NCBI GenBank assembly: GCA_029978325.1
Contig: JAPOJR010000007.1
Location: 1-43,317 of the forward strand
Source of the DNA: Alphaproteobacteria bacterium
Lineage (GTDB): Bacteria; Pseudomonadota; Alphaproteobacteria; Bin95
Direction of reading: 5' to 3'
Length of the DNA stretch: 43,317 nt
The notes below the pieces were generated by a model. The model saw nothing but the letters and a program-made list of their open reading frames with translations, was not told where the DNA came from and made no database searches. A program made the translations under genes and the position numbers. Positions 24,046 to 31,831 of the stretch are shown in pieces. Every line of letters starts with the position of its first letter. Positions within the stretch are counted from its first letter, which is position 1.

Positions 24046-25134
24046 ATGAAGATTGCCAAAGCCGAGTCCATCTGGATCCGTACCCCGGTCAGTCATGATG
24101 GGCCGCCTTCCGGATTTGGCGGGACGATTTGGAAAGATGTCTCGACCCTGCTCATCCGGATCGAGACCCAGGAAGGGCTGGTCGGTTGGGGCGAGGCGTT
24201 CGGTCACAATGCGATCCCAGCGACGAAGGCTGCCTTTGACCATCAGATCGCACCCTTGCTGATCGGACGCGACGCCGGCGCCATCTCGCCGTTGATGACC
24301 GAGCTGCAGAAGGTCTGTCACACCTTTGGCCGGTACGGCCAGACCATGTTCGCCTTTTCCGGGCTCGATACGGCGCTTTGGGATTTGGCGGGCAAGGCGG
24401 CGGGCCTGCCGCTGTACCGGTTGATCGGCGGGGCAGCGCGCACCCACGTTCCGGCCTATGCGAGCCTGCTGCGCTACGGCGACCCACAGGTGGTGGCGGA
24501 CCTCTGCGCCAAAGCGGTAAGCCAGGGTTATAGCGCCGTCAAGCTGCACGAACGCACCGCCGCAGCGGTGACGGCGGCGCGGGACGGCGGCGGCGATGTC
24601 TTTGACCTGATGGTCGATGTCAATTGCCCCTGGACCGTTGCTGAGGCCGAGCAGATGGCCTGGGCGTTCGAGCCGAACGACCTGTTCTGGCTGGAGGAGC
24701 CCGTGTGGCCACCGGAGAACTTCAACGGATTGGCGGAATTGCGGGGCAACGCGCCAATGCCGATTGCGGCGGGCGAGAACGCCTCGACCATTTGGGAGTT
24801 CGCCCAGATGCTGCGCACGGGCGCCGTTGACTTTGCCCAGCCGAGCGTCGCCAAGGTCGGCGGCGTGACGGAAATGATGAAAATTTTGCGCCTCTGCGAA
24901 AGCCACAATGTCGGGTTCGCACCGCACTCGCCTTACTATGGGCCAGGTTTCCTGGCGACCTTGCATGTGGTGGCGCAGACCGACAACCCGATCGAACACC
25001 TGTATTGCCGCCTGGACGCGCCACTTTATGACGTTTTCCCGCCGAAAGATGGTGCGTTCCAACTGCCGACCGGGCCGGGGCTGGGCCTGGAGCCCAATCC
25101 AGACGTCATCCGCGACTATCAGGTGAAAGGTTGA
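24046..25134 (+). CDS. Enolase-superfamily enzyme, mandelate racemase/muconate lactonizing type
   Basis: A 362-residue enzyme with the N-terminal capping domain and TIM barrel of the mandelate racemase group. These enzymes abstract a proton next to a carboxylate, usually to dehydrate or epimerise acid sugars. Barrel motifs are K166-x-H168 (VKLHER) after the second strand, metal ligand D191 in VDVNCPW, E217 in WLEEP and E244 in AAGEN, and a general-base histidine H294 in FAPHSPYYGPG. The K-x-H pair in place of the mandelate racemase K-x-K suggests a sugar-acid dehydratase-like subgroup, but the reaction is not assignable. AGGAG lies upstream of the ATG. The enoyl-CoA hydratase-like gene follows after an 87-base gap. 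Confidence 0.9.
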   Translation: MKIAKAESIWIRTPVSHDGPPSGFGGTIWKDVSTLLIRIETQEGLVGWGEAFGHNAIPATKAAFDHQIAPLLIGRDAGAISPLMTELQKVCHTFGRYGQTMFAFSGLDTALWDLAGKAAGLPLYRLIGGAARTHVPAYASLLRYGDPQVVADLCAKAVSQGYSAVKLHERTAAAVTAARDGGGDVFDLMVDVNCPWTVAEAEQMAWAFEPNDLFWLEEPVWPPENFNGLAELRGNAPMPIAAGENASTIWEFAQMLRTGAVDFAQPSVAKVGGVTEMMKILRLCESHNVGFAPHSPYYGPGFLATLHVVAQTDNPIEHLYCRLDAPLYDVFPPKDGAFQLPTGPGLGLEPNPDVIRDYQVKG

Positions 25135-25221
25135 GTGGCGGCCGGCGGGCAGGCATTCTTTCGGCGCCAGGCTGCACGAGCATTCGACCGGCATTTTCAG
25201 ACAATCGGAGCGGCAAGTGCG

Positions 25222-25983
25222 ATGATCGAGGTTGAGCGAAGTGGCGGGGTATTCCGCCTGACATTGAACCGGCCAAAGGCTAGAAATGCCCTGAACGCGG
25301 ACGGCATGGCCAGGCTCGTTGCAGCCTTGCGCACGGTTGAGGCCGCCGGCGACGTACGGGTCCTGGTGATCCGGGCGGCGGGGGCTGCATTCTCCGCGGG
25401 GCGCGACCTGAAGGAAGCGCCAACACTGCCGCTTGCCGCCAGCCTGCAACAGCACGACGACTGGGCGACGGTCTTCCAACTGCTGCAGCGCCTCAGTGTA
25501 CCGAGTGTGGCGGTGGTCCAGGGCTTTGCCGTCGCGGGCGGCTTTACGCTGGCGATGGGGTGCGACTTCGTGCTGGCAAGCCGCGCGGCGAAGTTTGGGG
25601 CGATGGAGATGGCGAACGGCTTTCCCGCCGCCGTGTGCACCCCGCTGCTAGCGCATTTGCTGGGGCCCAGGCTCGGCCTGGAACTGGCCTTGTTCGGTGA
25701 GCCCGTCGGTGCCGAACGGCTGTATGAAATGGGCCTGATCAACGCATTGGCGGACGATGACAGCGGGCTAGAGGCTCTGGCCGAGGCCTTTGTCCAACGG
25801 TTGCTGAAGCTCAACCCCGCCGCGGTCAAGCAGACGAAAGAGACCTTCCGCGCCGCTCGGTCCATGCCGCTAGACCAGGCGATGACCATGGGTAAGCATC
25901 TGAACCAATTGCTCGACGCCAGTGGCAGTTTTGCCGCCGGCAGCGCTGAATTTGCAGCCCGGACAGGAAAAACCCCGCATTAG
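25222..25983 (+). CDS. Enoyl-CoA hydratase/isomerase family protein
   Basis: A 253-residue crotonase-fold protein. The oxyanion-hole strands are GAAFSAGRDLKE and AVAGGFTLAMGCD. FGAMEMANGFPAAV aligns with the usual catalytic-glutamate segment, so the first glutamate is kept, while the second usual one is not obvious. It could hydrate, isomerise or hydrolyse an acyl-CoA. The start is set at ATG 25222 (MIEVERSGGVFRLTLNRP), the normal N-terminus, with GGAG 12 bases upstream; the frame stays open back to 25135 but that part looks non-coding. It converges on flgI, 47 bases away. Confidence 0.9.
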   Translation: MIEVERSGGVFRLTLNRPKARNALNADGMARLVAALRTVEAAGDVRVLVIRAAGAAFSAGRDLKEAPTLPLAASLQQHDDWATVFQLLQRLSVPSVAVVQGFAVAGGFTLAMGCDFVLASRAAKFGAMEMANGFPAAVCTPLLAHLLGPRLGLELALFGEPVGAERLYEMGLINALADDDSGLEALAEAFVQRLLKLNPAAVKQTKETFRAARSMPLDQAMTMGKHLNQLLDASGSFAAGSAEFAARTGKTPH

Positions 25984-26030
25984 CCGCGTGCCGCCCTGGC
26001 GCTAAATCTCAGCAAGCGGCCCTGCCTCGG

Positions 26031-27164
26031 CTAACGCACGATAAACTCGGCATGCAGTGCGCCGGCGCTTTTGATCGCACTTAGGATGTCGATCATGTCC
26101 CGTGGGCCGACGCCGAGCGCGTTCAGTCCCGCCACCAATTCCGCCAGGTTGGCGCCTCCTTCCACTAACGCCATGCGGTTGTTGCCGTGATCGACCTGGA
26201 TATCGGTGCGCGGCACCGTAATGGTTTCTCCGGCAGCGAACGGATTGGGCTGCGAGACCTGCGGAGTCTCGGTGATGCGGACGGTCAGGTTGCCTTGGCT
26301 GACGGCTACGGTGGAAATGCGCACATCCGCGCCCATGACGATTGTGCCGGAGCGTTGGTCGACGACGACCTTCGCCGGTTGGTCCGGCAATACCTCCAGC
26401 GATTCGATGCTGGCGATGAAGCCGGCAATCTGGCGGCGCTGCGTGTCCGGCACCTGCAGATCGATTGTCCCCGGATCGAGTGCGGCAGCCAGCGGTTGGC
26501 CGAGGAACTGGTTGATGCGGTGTTGAATACGGTTCGCCGTCGTGAAGTCTGGGTTGCGCAGGGCGAGCCGCACGGTCTGCAATTGCGCAAGCTCGAACTC
26601 GACTTCCCGCTCGACCCGGCCGCCGTTCGGGATGACGCCCGCAGTGGGAACGCCTTTTGTCAGAGTCGAAGCATTGCCCTCGAACGCCTCGCCGCCGGCC
26701 AGCAAGGGGCCCTGTGCCACCGCATAGATCTTGCCGTCAGCGGCGTTTAAGGGCGTCATGACCAGCGCGCCGCCCAACAGGCTTTTGGCGTCGCCAATGG
26801 CGGAAATCATGACATCGATGCGCGACCCAGCGCGGGCGAAGGGCGGCAGCGCAGCCGTGACAAGCACAGCGGCGACGTTGCGCGGGCGGAAATTTTCGCC
26901 CTGGACGTTGACGCCCAGCCGCTCCAGCACGTTCGCCAGGGCTTCTTCGGTGAAGGGGGCGTTGCGCAGGCTGTCGCCGGTACCGTTGAGGCCGACGACC
27001 AGGCCATAGCCGACCAGGTCATTGCCGCGGACGCCCTGGAAATCGACCAGGTCCTTGATCCGCGCCTGGCCGGCCCAGGCGCTTGCCGCGACGCTGAGGC
27101 CGCCATATCCGACGATGGCCAGAAGCATGACGACGACGCCACGGAGGATTTCGCTGCTGCGCAT
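26031..27164 (-). CDS. flgI: Flagellar P-ring protein FlgI
   Basis: A 377-residue protein, the subunit of the periplasmic P ring that supports the flagellar rod in the peptidoglycan layer. A signal peptide is visible (hydrophobic stretch about 8-27, likely cleavage after SAWA). FlgI landmarks follow: RIKDLVDFQGVRGNDLVGYGLVVGLNGTGD, RNVAAVLVTAALPPFARAGSRIDV, and the C-terminal GGANLAELVAGLNALGVGPRDMIDIL with the IKSAGALHAEF ending (each cited in part). Length fits the family. It is the last gene of the flgE-flgK-flgL-flgI run, 23 bases after flgL. No flgH, flgA or flgJ lies next to it in the window. Confidence 0.95.
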   Translation of the reverse strand: MRSSEILRGVVVMLLAIVGYGGLSVAASAWAGQARIKDLVDFQGVRGNDLVGYGLVVGLNGTGDSLRNAPFTEEALANVLERLGVNVQGENFRPRNVAAVLVTAALPPFARAGSRIDVMISAIGDAKSLLGGALVMTPLNAADGKIYAVAQGPLLAGGEAFEGNASTLTKGVPTAGVIPNGGRVEREVEFELAQLQTVRLALRNPDFTTANRIQHRINQFLGQPLAAALDPGTIDLQVPDTQRRQIAGFIASIESLEVLPDQPAKVVVDQRSGTIVMGADVRISTVAVSQGNLTVRITETPQVSQPNPFAAGETITVPRTDIQVDHGNNRMALVEGGANLAELVAGLNALGVGPRDMIDILSAIKSAGALHAEFIVR

Positions 27165-27187
27165 GGCGGGGAACCCGGTCCTGGAGG

Positions 27188-28249
27188 TTACAGCACGTTG
27201 GCGAGCGACAGGCGAAGGATGCGCGAGGTGGCAAGGAAGCTGGCCTGCAGTTGCGTTTCCAGCGACGCCAGGGATGTGGCGGCCTCAGTCGGGTCGGCAT
27301 CTTCAATCGCGGCGATCCGGTTCTGCAATACCAGCAAGGAGGCCTGTTGGTCCTCGCGGAACGAGGCGGTATCCGTTTGCACCAGGCCGAGACGCGCTTC
27401 GATGCCGACAATGCCTGCCGTGCTGCGGTCAAGCGTTGCGACGGCAGCCCCGGCGAAGTGCCGGTAGGCCTCCTCGTTCATCTGGCCGTCGCCGCGCTGG
27501 ACGGCTGCAAACAGGTGCAGCCCTTCCAGCAGATCGCGGACGCCGGCTTCCGTCGCTTTTGCGCCATAGGTGACCCGACGGCCATTGCCATCGCTGAACG
27601 AAAGGTCGGCGCTCGCATCCGGCGCGCCCTGATAAATCTCGCTGGAAAAATGCAAAGCCGGGTTGGGATGGGTGTCATCGAACATGCTGGCGATTTCCGC
27701 CAACAGGCTGTCAACCTGTGCGGTTGTGGTCATCTGGCCGCCACCAGCGCCGGCATGGCTGGCGACAACGCCCTGCACCGCGGCGATCATGCCATTGGTC
27801 TGGCGCATGGGCGCCTGGTCCACTGCCTGGCCGCTGAACAGGAAGCGGCCGTTGACCGCTGCGTTCATCGTGCTGAGCACCTGGTCGATGCCGTCGGTTG
27901 CGGCCTGCCGAACCAATACGCCAAAGCCTGCGGTGTTGGCAGCATCGTCGAGAACGCGGCGAAAATCGAACGTATCGGTCACGCCCCGGCTGTGTTGCAG
28001 TGCCGCCTGCATCATCGTCAGCCGGGTTTCGACAATGCCGATGCGGTCGATCTGGCCGTCGGCGCGGGCCGCTGCAGCCTTGAGCCCGAACAGCGGGGCA
28101 CCGGAGCCGCCGAGCAGATCGGCCAGGTTGGCGCGCTTGCCGTTCGCGACTTCGCCGACGCTATCGGCAAAGCGGCTTTGCAGGCGCTGCAGGTCGCCTT
28201 GCAGGCGGCCGAACAAAACCTGTGTTGTCAGATTGGCAGCGTATACCAC
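27188..28249 (-). CDS. flgL: Flagellar hook-associated protein 3 (FlgL)
   Basis: A 353-residue flagellin-like protein that joins the hook to the filament. The N-terminus has LTTQVLFGRLQGDLQRLQSR, the heptad-rich helix typical of flagellin and FlgL, and the C-terminus has a matching helix ending SFLATSRILRLSLANVL. The middle holds NGRFLFSGQAVDQAPM, the most conserved FlgL segment. The start is GTG 28247-28249, supported by AAAGGAA on the minus strand about ten bases upstream. It lies 36 bases after flgK and 23 before flgI. Its short central domain is consistent with an alphaproteobacterial FlgL rather than a flagellin. Confidence 0.85.
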   Translation of the reverse strand: MVYAANLTTQVLFGRLQGDLQRLQSRFADSVGEVANGKRANLADLLGGSGAPLFGLKAAAARADGQIDRIGIVETRLTMMQAALQHSRGVTDTFDFRRVLDDAANTAGFGVLVRQAATDGIDQVLSTMNAAVNGRFLFSGQAVDQAPMRQTNGMIAAVQGVVASHAGAGGGQMTTTAQVDSLLAEIASMFDDTHPNPALHFSSEIYQGAPDASADLSFSDGNGRRVTYGAKATEAGVRDLLEGLHLFAAVQRGDGQMNEEAYRHFAGAAVATLDRSTAGIVGIEARLGLVQTDTASFREDQQASLLVLQNRIAAIEDADPTEAATSLASLETQLQASFLATSRILRLSLANVL

Positions 28250-28285
28250 GATGGGGGTTCCTTTAGGCTGTGGCGATCCCGGTGG

Positions 28286-29791
28286 TCAGATGGCGATGGC
28301 CAGCAATTCGTCCAGCATGCGGGACGCTGCCTGGATCACCTGGCCGTTCGCGGCGAAGCTGCGTTCATAGAGGGCGAGTTTTTGCAGCTCGACATCGATG
28401 CTGACACCGGAATGCGACAGCCTGAAGTCGGAGATCGCCTGAAAGGTCACCTGCTGCGCATTGGCATTGCGGACCGAAAGCGTCCGGGACTGGTGCGCGA
28501 GTTGAACAAACTCGCGGGCGCCGGCGGCGACGGCGTCGTCAGTCAAGTTGGCGGCAGCGGCAAATGCGGTCGGATCGGTCAGCGCGGCGATGAAGCGCGA
28601 CACCTGTGCGGGGTCGCCGGCATAGCCGGTACCGGGCGCGGCCACGCCGTCCCGCAATCTGGCATAGTCGCCGCCCGCGTTCGGGTCGATAGCTGCGTTG
28701 ACGGCGATCCGGGCCGAAAAGCCGACCAGGCGGGCGGGATCCGCGGTATCAACCCGCGCGCCGGCATCGGTGAACAAGCCGGCGTCGGTTGGCCCCAAGC
28801 TGGCATCGACGGTGGTGTCCTGAAAACGGTCGGCCAGGGCGAAGGCGATGCTGTCGAGGCGCTGCAGCGCATCCGGCGCGATTTCGTCCCGGATGAGGAA
28901 CAGTCCGGTGATCAGGCCGTCATCAATCGACTGGATGTCGCCGGAGCCGGGCGCTATATCGCGTCCGTTCACGGTCAGGCCCGACAGAATATTCGAGTAG
29001 CCGGGCGCTGCGAGGCCGGCAGGGTCGTACACTTCCGCCGTATTGACGATAGGGCGGTGGCTGAACTCGAGGGTTGCAGGGTTGTGGTCGAGCAATGGCA
29101 CGCCTTCCCGAGTGGTCAGGATCAGGCTGTTTTCGTCGCTGCCGCGGATAACCCGGATCGGAATGCGCCGCGCGACTTCGTCGATCAGGCGGTCACGTTG
29201 ATCGGCCAGGTCGCCAGTGTCTGCGCCCCGAACCGACCGCAGCGCCAGCTCGCGGTTGACCAGGGACAATCGCTGCAGCGAATCGTTCAGCACCTTGACT
29301 TCCCGCTCGATCGCGGCGTCGGCATCGCTGCGGATTTTTGCGAATTCCGCGGACAACTCGCTGAATCCGCGCGTCAGTTGCTGGACAGCACGCAACGTAT
29401 CCGATTGCCGCACGGAGGATTCCGGCGTGGTTTCCAAGGCGCGGAAGGCTTCCTCGACCCGGTCCAGCAGTTGCGGCAGCCCATTCGGGTCGTCGCTGTC
29501 GCCCAGTGCGTCGGCAATTCGGGCATAGGCATCGGCGGTGGTGGAGGCATAGGCCAGCCGGGCGTCTTCCTGGCGGGTGTCCCGGACCAGGGACAGGTCG
29601 ACCTGGCGGTTGATCGCGGTGACCTGAACGCCTTGCCCGAGGTTGCCCGTGGAGACCGACCCGACTTCGACCTCCCGGCGAGCATAGCCCTCGGTTGTCG
29701 CGTTGGCGATATTGTGGGCGCCGACATCGGCTTGCCGCTGGTTTGCCAACAGGCCGGACAAGGCGTTGGAAAGTGCGGTGGATATGGTCAT
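28286..29791 (-). CDS. flgK: Flagellar hook-associated protein 1 (FlgK)
   Basis: A 501-residue protein forming the first hook-filament junction ring. The N-terminus ALSNALSGLLANQRQADVGAHNIANATTEGYARREV carries the rod/hook protein signature. The C-terminus GVSIDVELQKLALYERSFAANGQVIQAASRMLDELLAI is the matching helix (both given only in part). In between, LVNRELALRSVRGADTGDLADQRDRLIDE is the classical FlgK segment. AGGAAG on the minus strand precedes the ATG at 29789-29791. It lies between flgE (45 bases upstream) and flgL, in the usual flagellar order. Confidence 0.93.
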   Translation of the reverse strand: MTISTALSNALSGLLANQRQADVGAHNIANATTEGYARREVEVGSVSTGNLGQGVQVTAINRQVDLSLVRDTRQEDARLAYASTTADAYARIADALGDSDDPNGLPQLLDRVEEAFRALETTPESSVRQSDTLRAVQQLTRGFSELSAEFAKIRSDADAAIEREVKVLNDSLQRLSLVNRELALRSVRGADTGDLADQRDRLIDEVARRIPIRVIRGSDENSLILTTREGVPLLDHNPATLEFSHRPIVNTAEVYDPAGLAAPGYSNILSGLTVNGRDIAPGSGDIQSIDDGLITGLFLIRDEIAPDALQRLDSIAFALADRFQDTTVDASLGPTDAGLFTDAGARVDTADPARLVGFSARIAVNAAIDPNAGGDYARLRDGVAAPGTGYAGDPAQVSRFIAALTDPTAFAAAANLTDDAVAAGAREFVQLAHQSRTLSVRNANAQQVTFQAISDFRLSHSGVSIDVELQKLALYERSFAANGQVIQAASRMLDELLAIAI

Positions 29792-29836
29792 GGCTGCATC
29801 TTCCTGTGGCGTGGCCAGCGGGCCGGCGCGTCCGGA

Positions 29837-31141
29837 TTACCGCTTTAGGTTCGTAGTCTCCTGCAGCATCTCGTCGACGGTGGTGATGATCCGGGCATTC
29901 GAGCTATAGGAGCGCTGCGTCTGGATCAGATCCGTCAGTTCCTGGGCAATATCGACGGTCGAATTTTCCAGCGAGAAGCCTTGTGTGGTGCCGACCGGAC
30001 CTTGGCCGGAATCGAACAGGAACAGGCCGCCGCTATCCTGGGTCAGCTGGAACACGTTGCCTTCCGTCAGTTGCATGCCATTTGGGTTGATCACGTCTGC
30101 GACAGGAATTCGGTAGATCGGGCGGGATTGGCCATTGTCGAAGATGGCATCGACAATCCCGTCTTCGCCGACTTCCACCCGCAGGATATTGCCGAAGCCG
30201 GCGCCATCCTTGTTGATGCGCAGCGGCGCGAACTCGCCGGCGAACTGGACGAGCCCATCGCCTTCATCGGGGGTGCCGATGGTAATGTCGATATCGTTGC
30301 CGCCGGCGACCGTCATCGTAAGGGCGCCGGTGCTGGAATCGTAGGTGCCCAGGGTCGGCGTGACCGAGGCAAGCGACCCGGCATTTGCGCCTGTCTGGTT
30401 AAACTGGATGTCGAAGTCGCCGACCGTGGCGCCATTTGCGCTGTCGACAATTGTCAGTAACCAGTTACCGGACGTGCCTGACCCAGGCACGACCGGCGTA
30501 AAGGTCAGGGTCAGCGATTCGCTGTTGCCTAATTCATCGAAATATTCGACCGGCAAAACCCGCGGCGCGCCGGAACCGGTCGATTCCGTGTCCTGGGCCG
30601 GCAGATTGCCGGCGAATTCGATGAGGGTGGTCGGGCTGGCTGTGAACCCGCCGGCGCCGATGTTGACGACCTCCAGCGCATCGAAGCTGTTGCGCGCGAT
30701 CGCCGGATTCACTGGCATGCCGGTCTGATCGAGCCTGAAACCCAAAAGAAAATGGCCGCTGCCCGTCACCAGGTTGCCATCGACGTCGGGACGGAACGAT
30801 CCGGTCGACGCCAGCCGGAACTTGTCGCGGCCGCTATCCAGGCTTTCCGGGGTTTGCGATTGCACCACAGGGATGAAGCCGCGGCCATTGACAGAAATAT
30901 CGGTGCTGTTGGCCGTTGCTTCGACCAAGCCATGCTGCCCGATATTGCGGCGAACATTGGTGGTGACGCCGCCGGCCGTAAACGCACCCGGTTCGGCCAG
31001 GACGACGGTCGAGAAGTCGATTTCCGCCCGTTTGTAGCCGCTGGTGTTGTTGTTGGCGATGTTCTCCGAAATCGTCGCGAGCCGCGCCGAATTCGCCTGC
31101 AATCCCAATACGCCTGCGTTCATCGAGGAGCCAAGGCTCAT
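29837..31141 (-). CDS. flgE: Flagellar hook protein FlgE
   Basis: A 434-residue hook subunit. The N-terminal segment LGLQANSARLATISENIANNNTSGYKRAEI is the Flg_bb_rod signature. VNGRGFIPVV, and later a DNA-like repeat of beta-rich hook domains (FAGNLPAQDTESTGSG, VEYFDELGNSESLTLTFTP), follow in FlgE order. The C-terminal helix STVDIAQELTDLIQTQRSYSSNARIITTVDEMLQET is the standard ending (motifs cited in part). The start is at ATG 31139-31141 (MSLGSSMNAG), as the 16 residues possible upstream do not match the family. It opens the flagellar run; the 144 bases upstream should hold its promoter, but I recognise no clear sigma-54 or sigma-28 site. Confidence 0.92.
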   Translation of the reverse strand: MSLGSSMNAGVLGLQANSARLATISENIANNNTSGYKRAEIDFSTVVLAEPGAFTAGGVTTNVRRNIGQHGLVEATANSTDISVNGRGFIPVVQSQTPESLDSGRDKFRLASTGSFRPDVDGNLVTGSGHFLLGFRLDQTGMPVNPAIARNSFDALEVVNIGAGGFTASPTTLIEFAGNLPAQDTESTGSGAPRVLPVEYFDELGNSESLTLTFTPVVPGSGTSGNWLLTIVDSANGATVGDFDIQFNQTGANAGSLASVTPTLGTYDSSTGALTMTVAGGNDIDITIGTPDEGDGLVQFAGEFAPLRINKDGAGFGNILRVEVGEDGIVDAIFDNGQSRPIYRIPVADVINPNGMQLTEGNVFQLTQDSGGLFLFDSGQGPVGTTQGFSLENSTVDIAQELTDLIQTQRSYSSNARIITTVDEMLQETTNLKR

Positions 31142-31285
31142 AATCCGTTCCACCCTTCGCCTGTGACAACGATCGCCGCCGGCAAGCATGGCCGAAGCGA
31201 CGGTTTCCGGCAGGGTGATCCACAGGACTTAATTTGGCGCTAACATCGTCGGAAAAGGGCGGATTTGCTCGCTCGAGCGGACGGG

Positions 31286-31831
31286 TTAGCTGCCGCGCTG
31301 CGCTACATGCTCCTGCAGGCGGGGCATGATCTCGACGAAATTGCAGGGGCGGAAGCGGTTGTCGAGCTGATAGGCAAGAATGCCGTCCCACCCGTCCTTC
31401 ACCGCCCCGGTCGAGCCCGGGAGCGCGAACAGGTAGGTGCCGCCCGCAACACCGGCGGTCGCCCGCGATTGCATGGTCGATGTGCCGATTTTCTGGTAAC
31501 TGATCCACCGGAAAACCTCGCCGAAGCCCGCGATTTCCTTTTCATAGACGCTGGCGAAGGCTTCTGGCGTTACGTCCCGTCCGGTAACGCCGGTGCCGCC
31601 GGTGGAAATGACGCAATCGACGCCGGGGTCGGCGATCCATTGGCGCAATTGCGCGACGATTTTCGGCACGTCATCGGTGACGATGGCCCGGGCCACAACC
31701 TTGTGTCCGGCGGCCTCCGCCCGCGCAACCAACGTGTCGCCGGAGCGGTCGTCCGCCAGGGAGCGGGTGTCGGATACGGTCATTACCGCAATATGAACCG
31801 GGACAAACGGTCGGCTTTCATCGACTGACAC
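31286..31831 (-). CDS. moaB: Molybdenum cofactor biosynthesis protein MoaB
   Basis: A 181-residue MogA/MoaB-fold protein, which adenylates molybdopterin or assists in that step of molybdenum cofactor synthesis. The molybdopterin-binding segment is ISTGGTGVTGRDVTPEA, followed by GFGEVFRWIS and FALPGSTGAVKDGWD. The N-terminal VMTVSDTRSLADDRSGDTL is typical. The start is GTG 31829-31831, with AGAGGA on the minus strand upstream. Its first 14 bases overlap the end of slt, so translation of the two is probably coupled, although they share no evident pathway. Confidence 0.94.
   Translation of the reverse strand: MSVDESRPFVPVHIAVMTVSDTRSLADDRSGDTLVARAEAAGHKVVARAIVTDDVPKIVAQLRQWIADPGVDCVISTGGTGVTGRDVTPEAFASVYEKEIAGFGEVFRWISYQKIGTSTMQSRATAGVAGGTYLFALPGSTGAVKDGWDGILAYQLDNRFRPCNFVEIMPRLQEHVAQRGS

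Noticed and set aside
23815..25479. 554-codon open frame on minus across the enolase-superfamily gene
   Set aside because: It overlaps three supported genes and a promoter region, and its translation has no recognisable domain.
27251..29848. 865-codon open frame on plus across flgL and flgK
   Set aside because: It runs antisense to two clear flagellar genes and through their intergenic gap. It has no family motif and its length reflects codon bias.
31216..31224. TGATCCACA, one mismatch from a DnaA box
   Set aside because: A single near-match upstream of flgE with no AT-rich region or further boxes. The dnaN-recF-gyrB cluster alone does not place an origin inside this window.
31142..31285. 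Possible sigma-54 or sigma-28 promoter before flgE
   Set aside because: GG and GC pairs occur, but at the wrong spacing for sigma-54, and no convincing sigma-28 pair was found.
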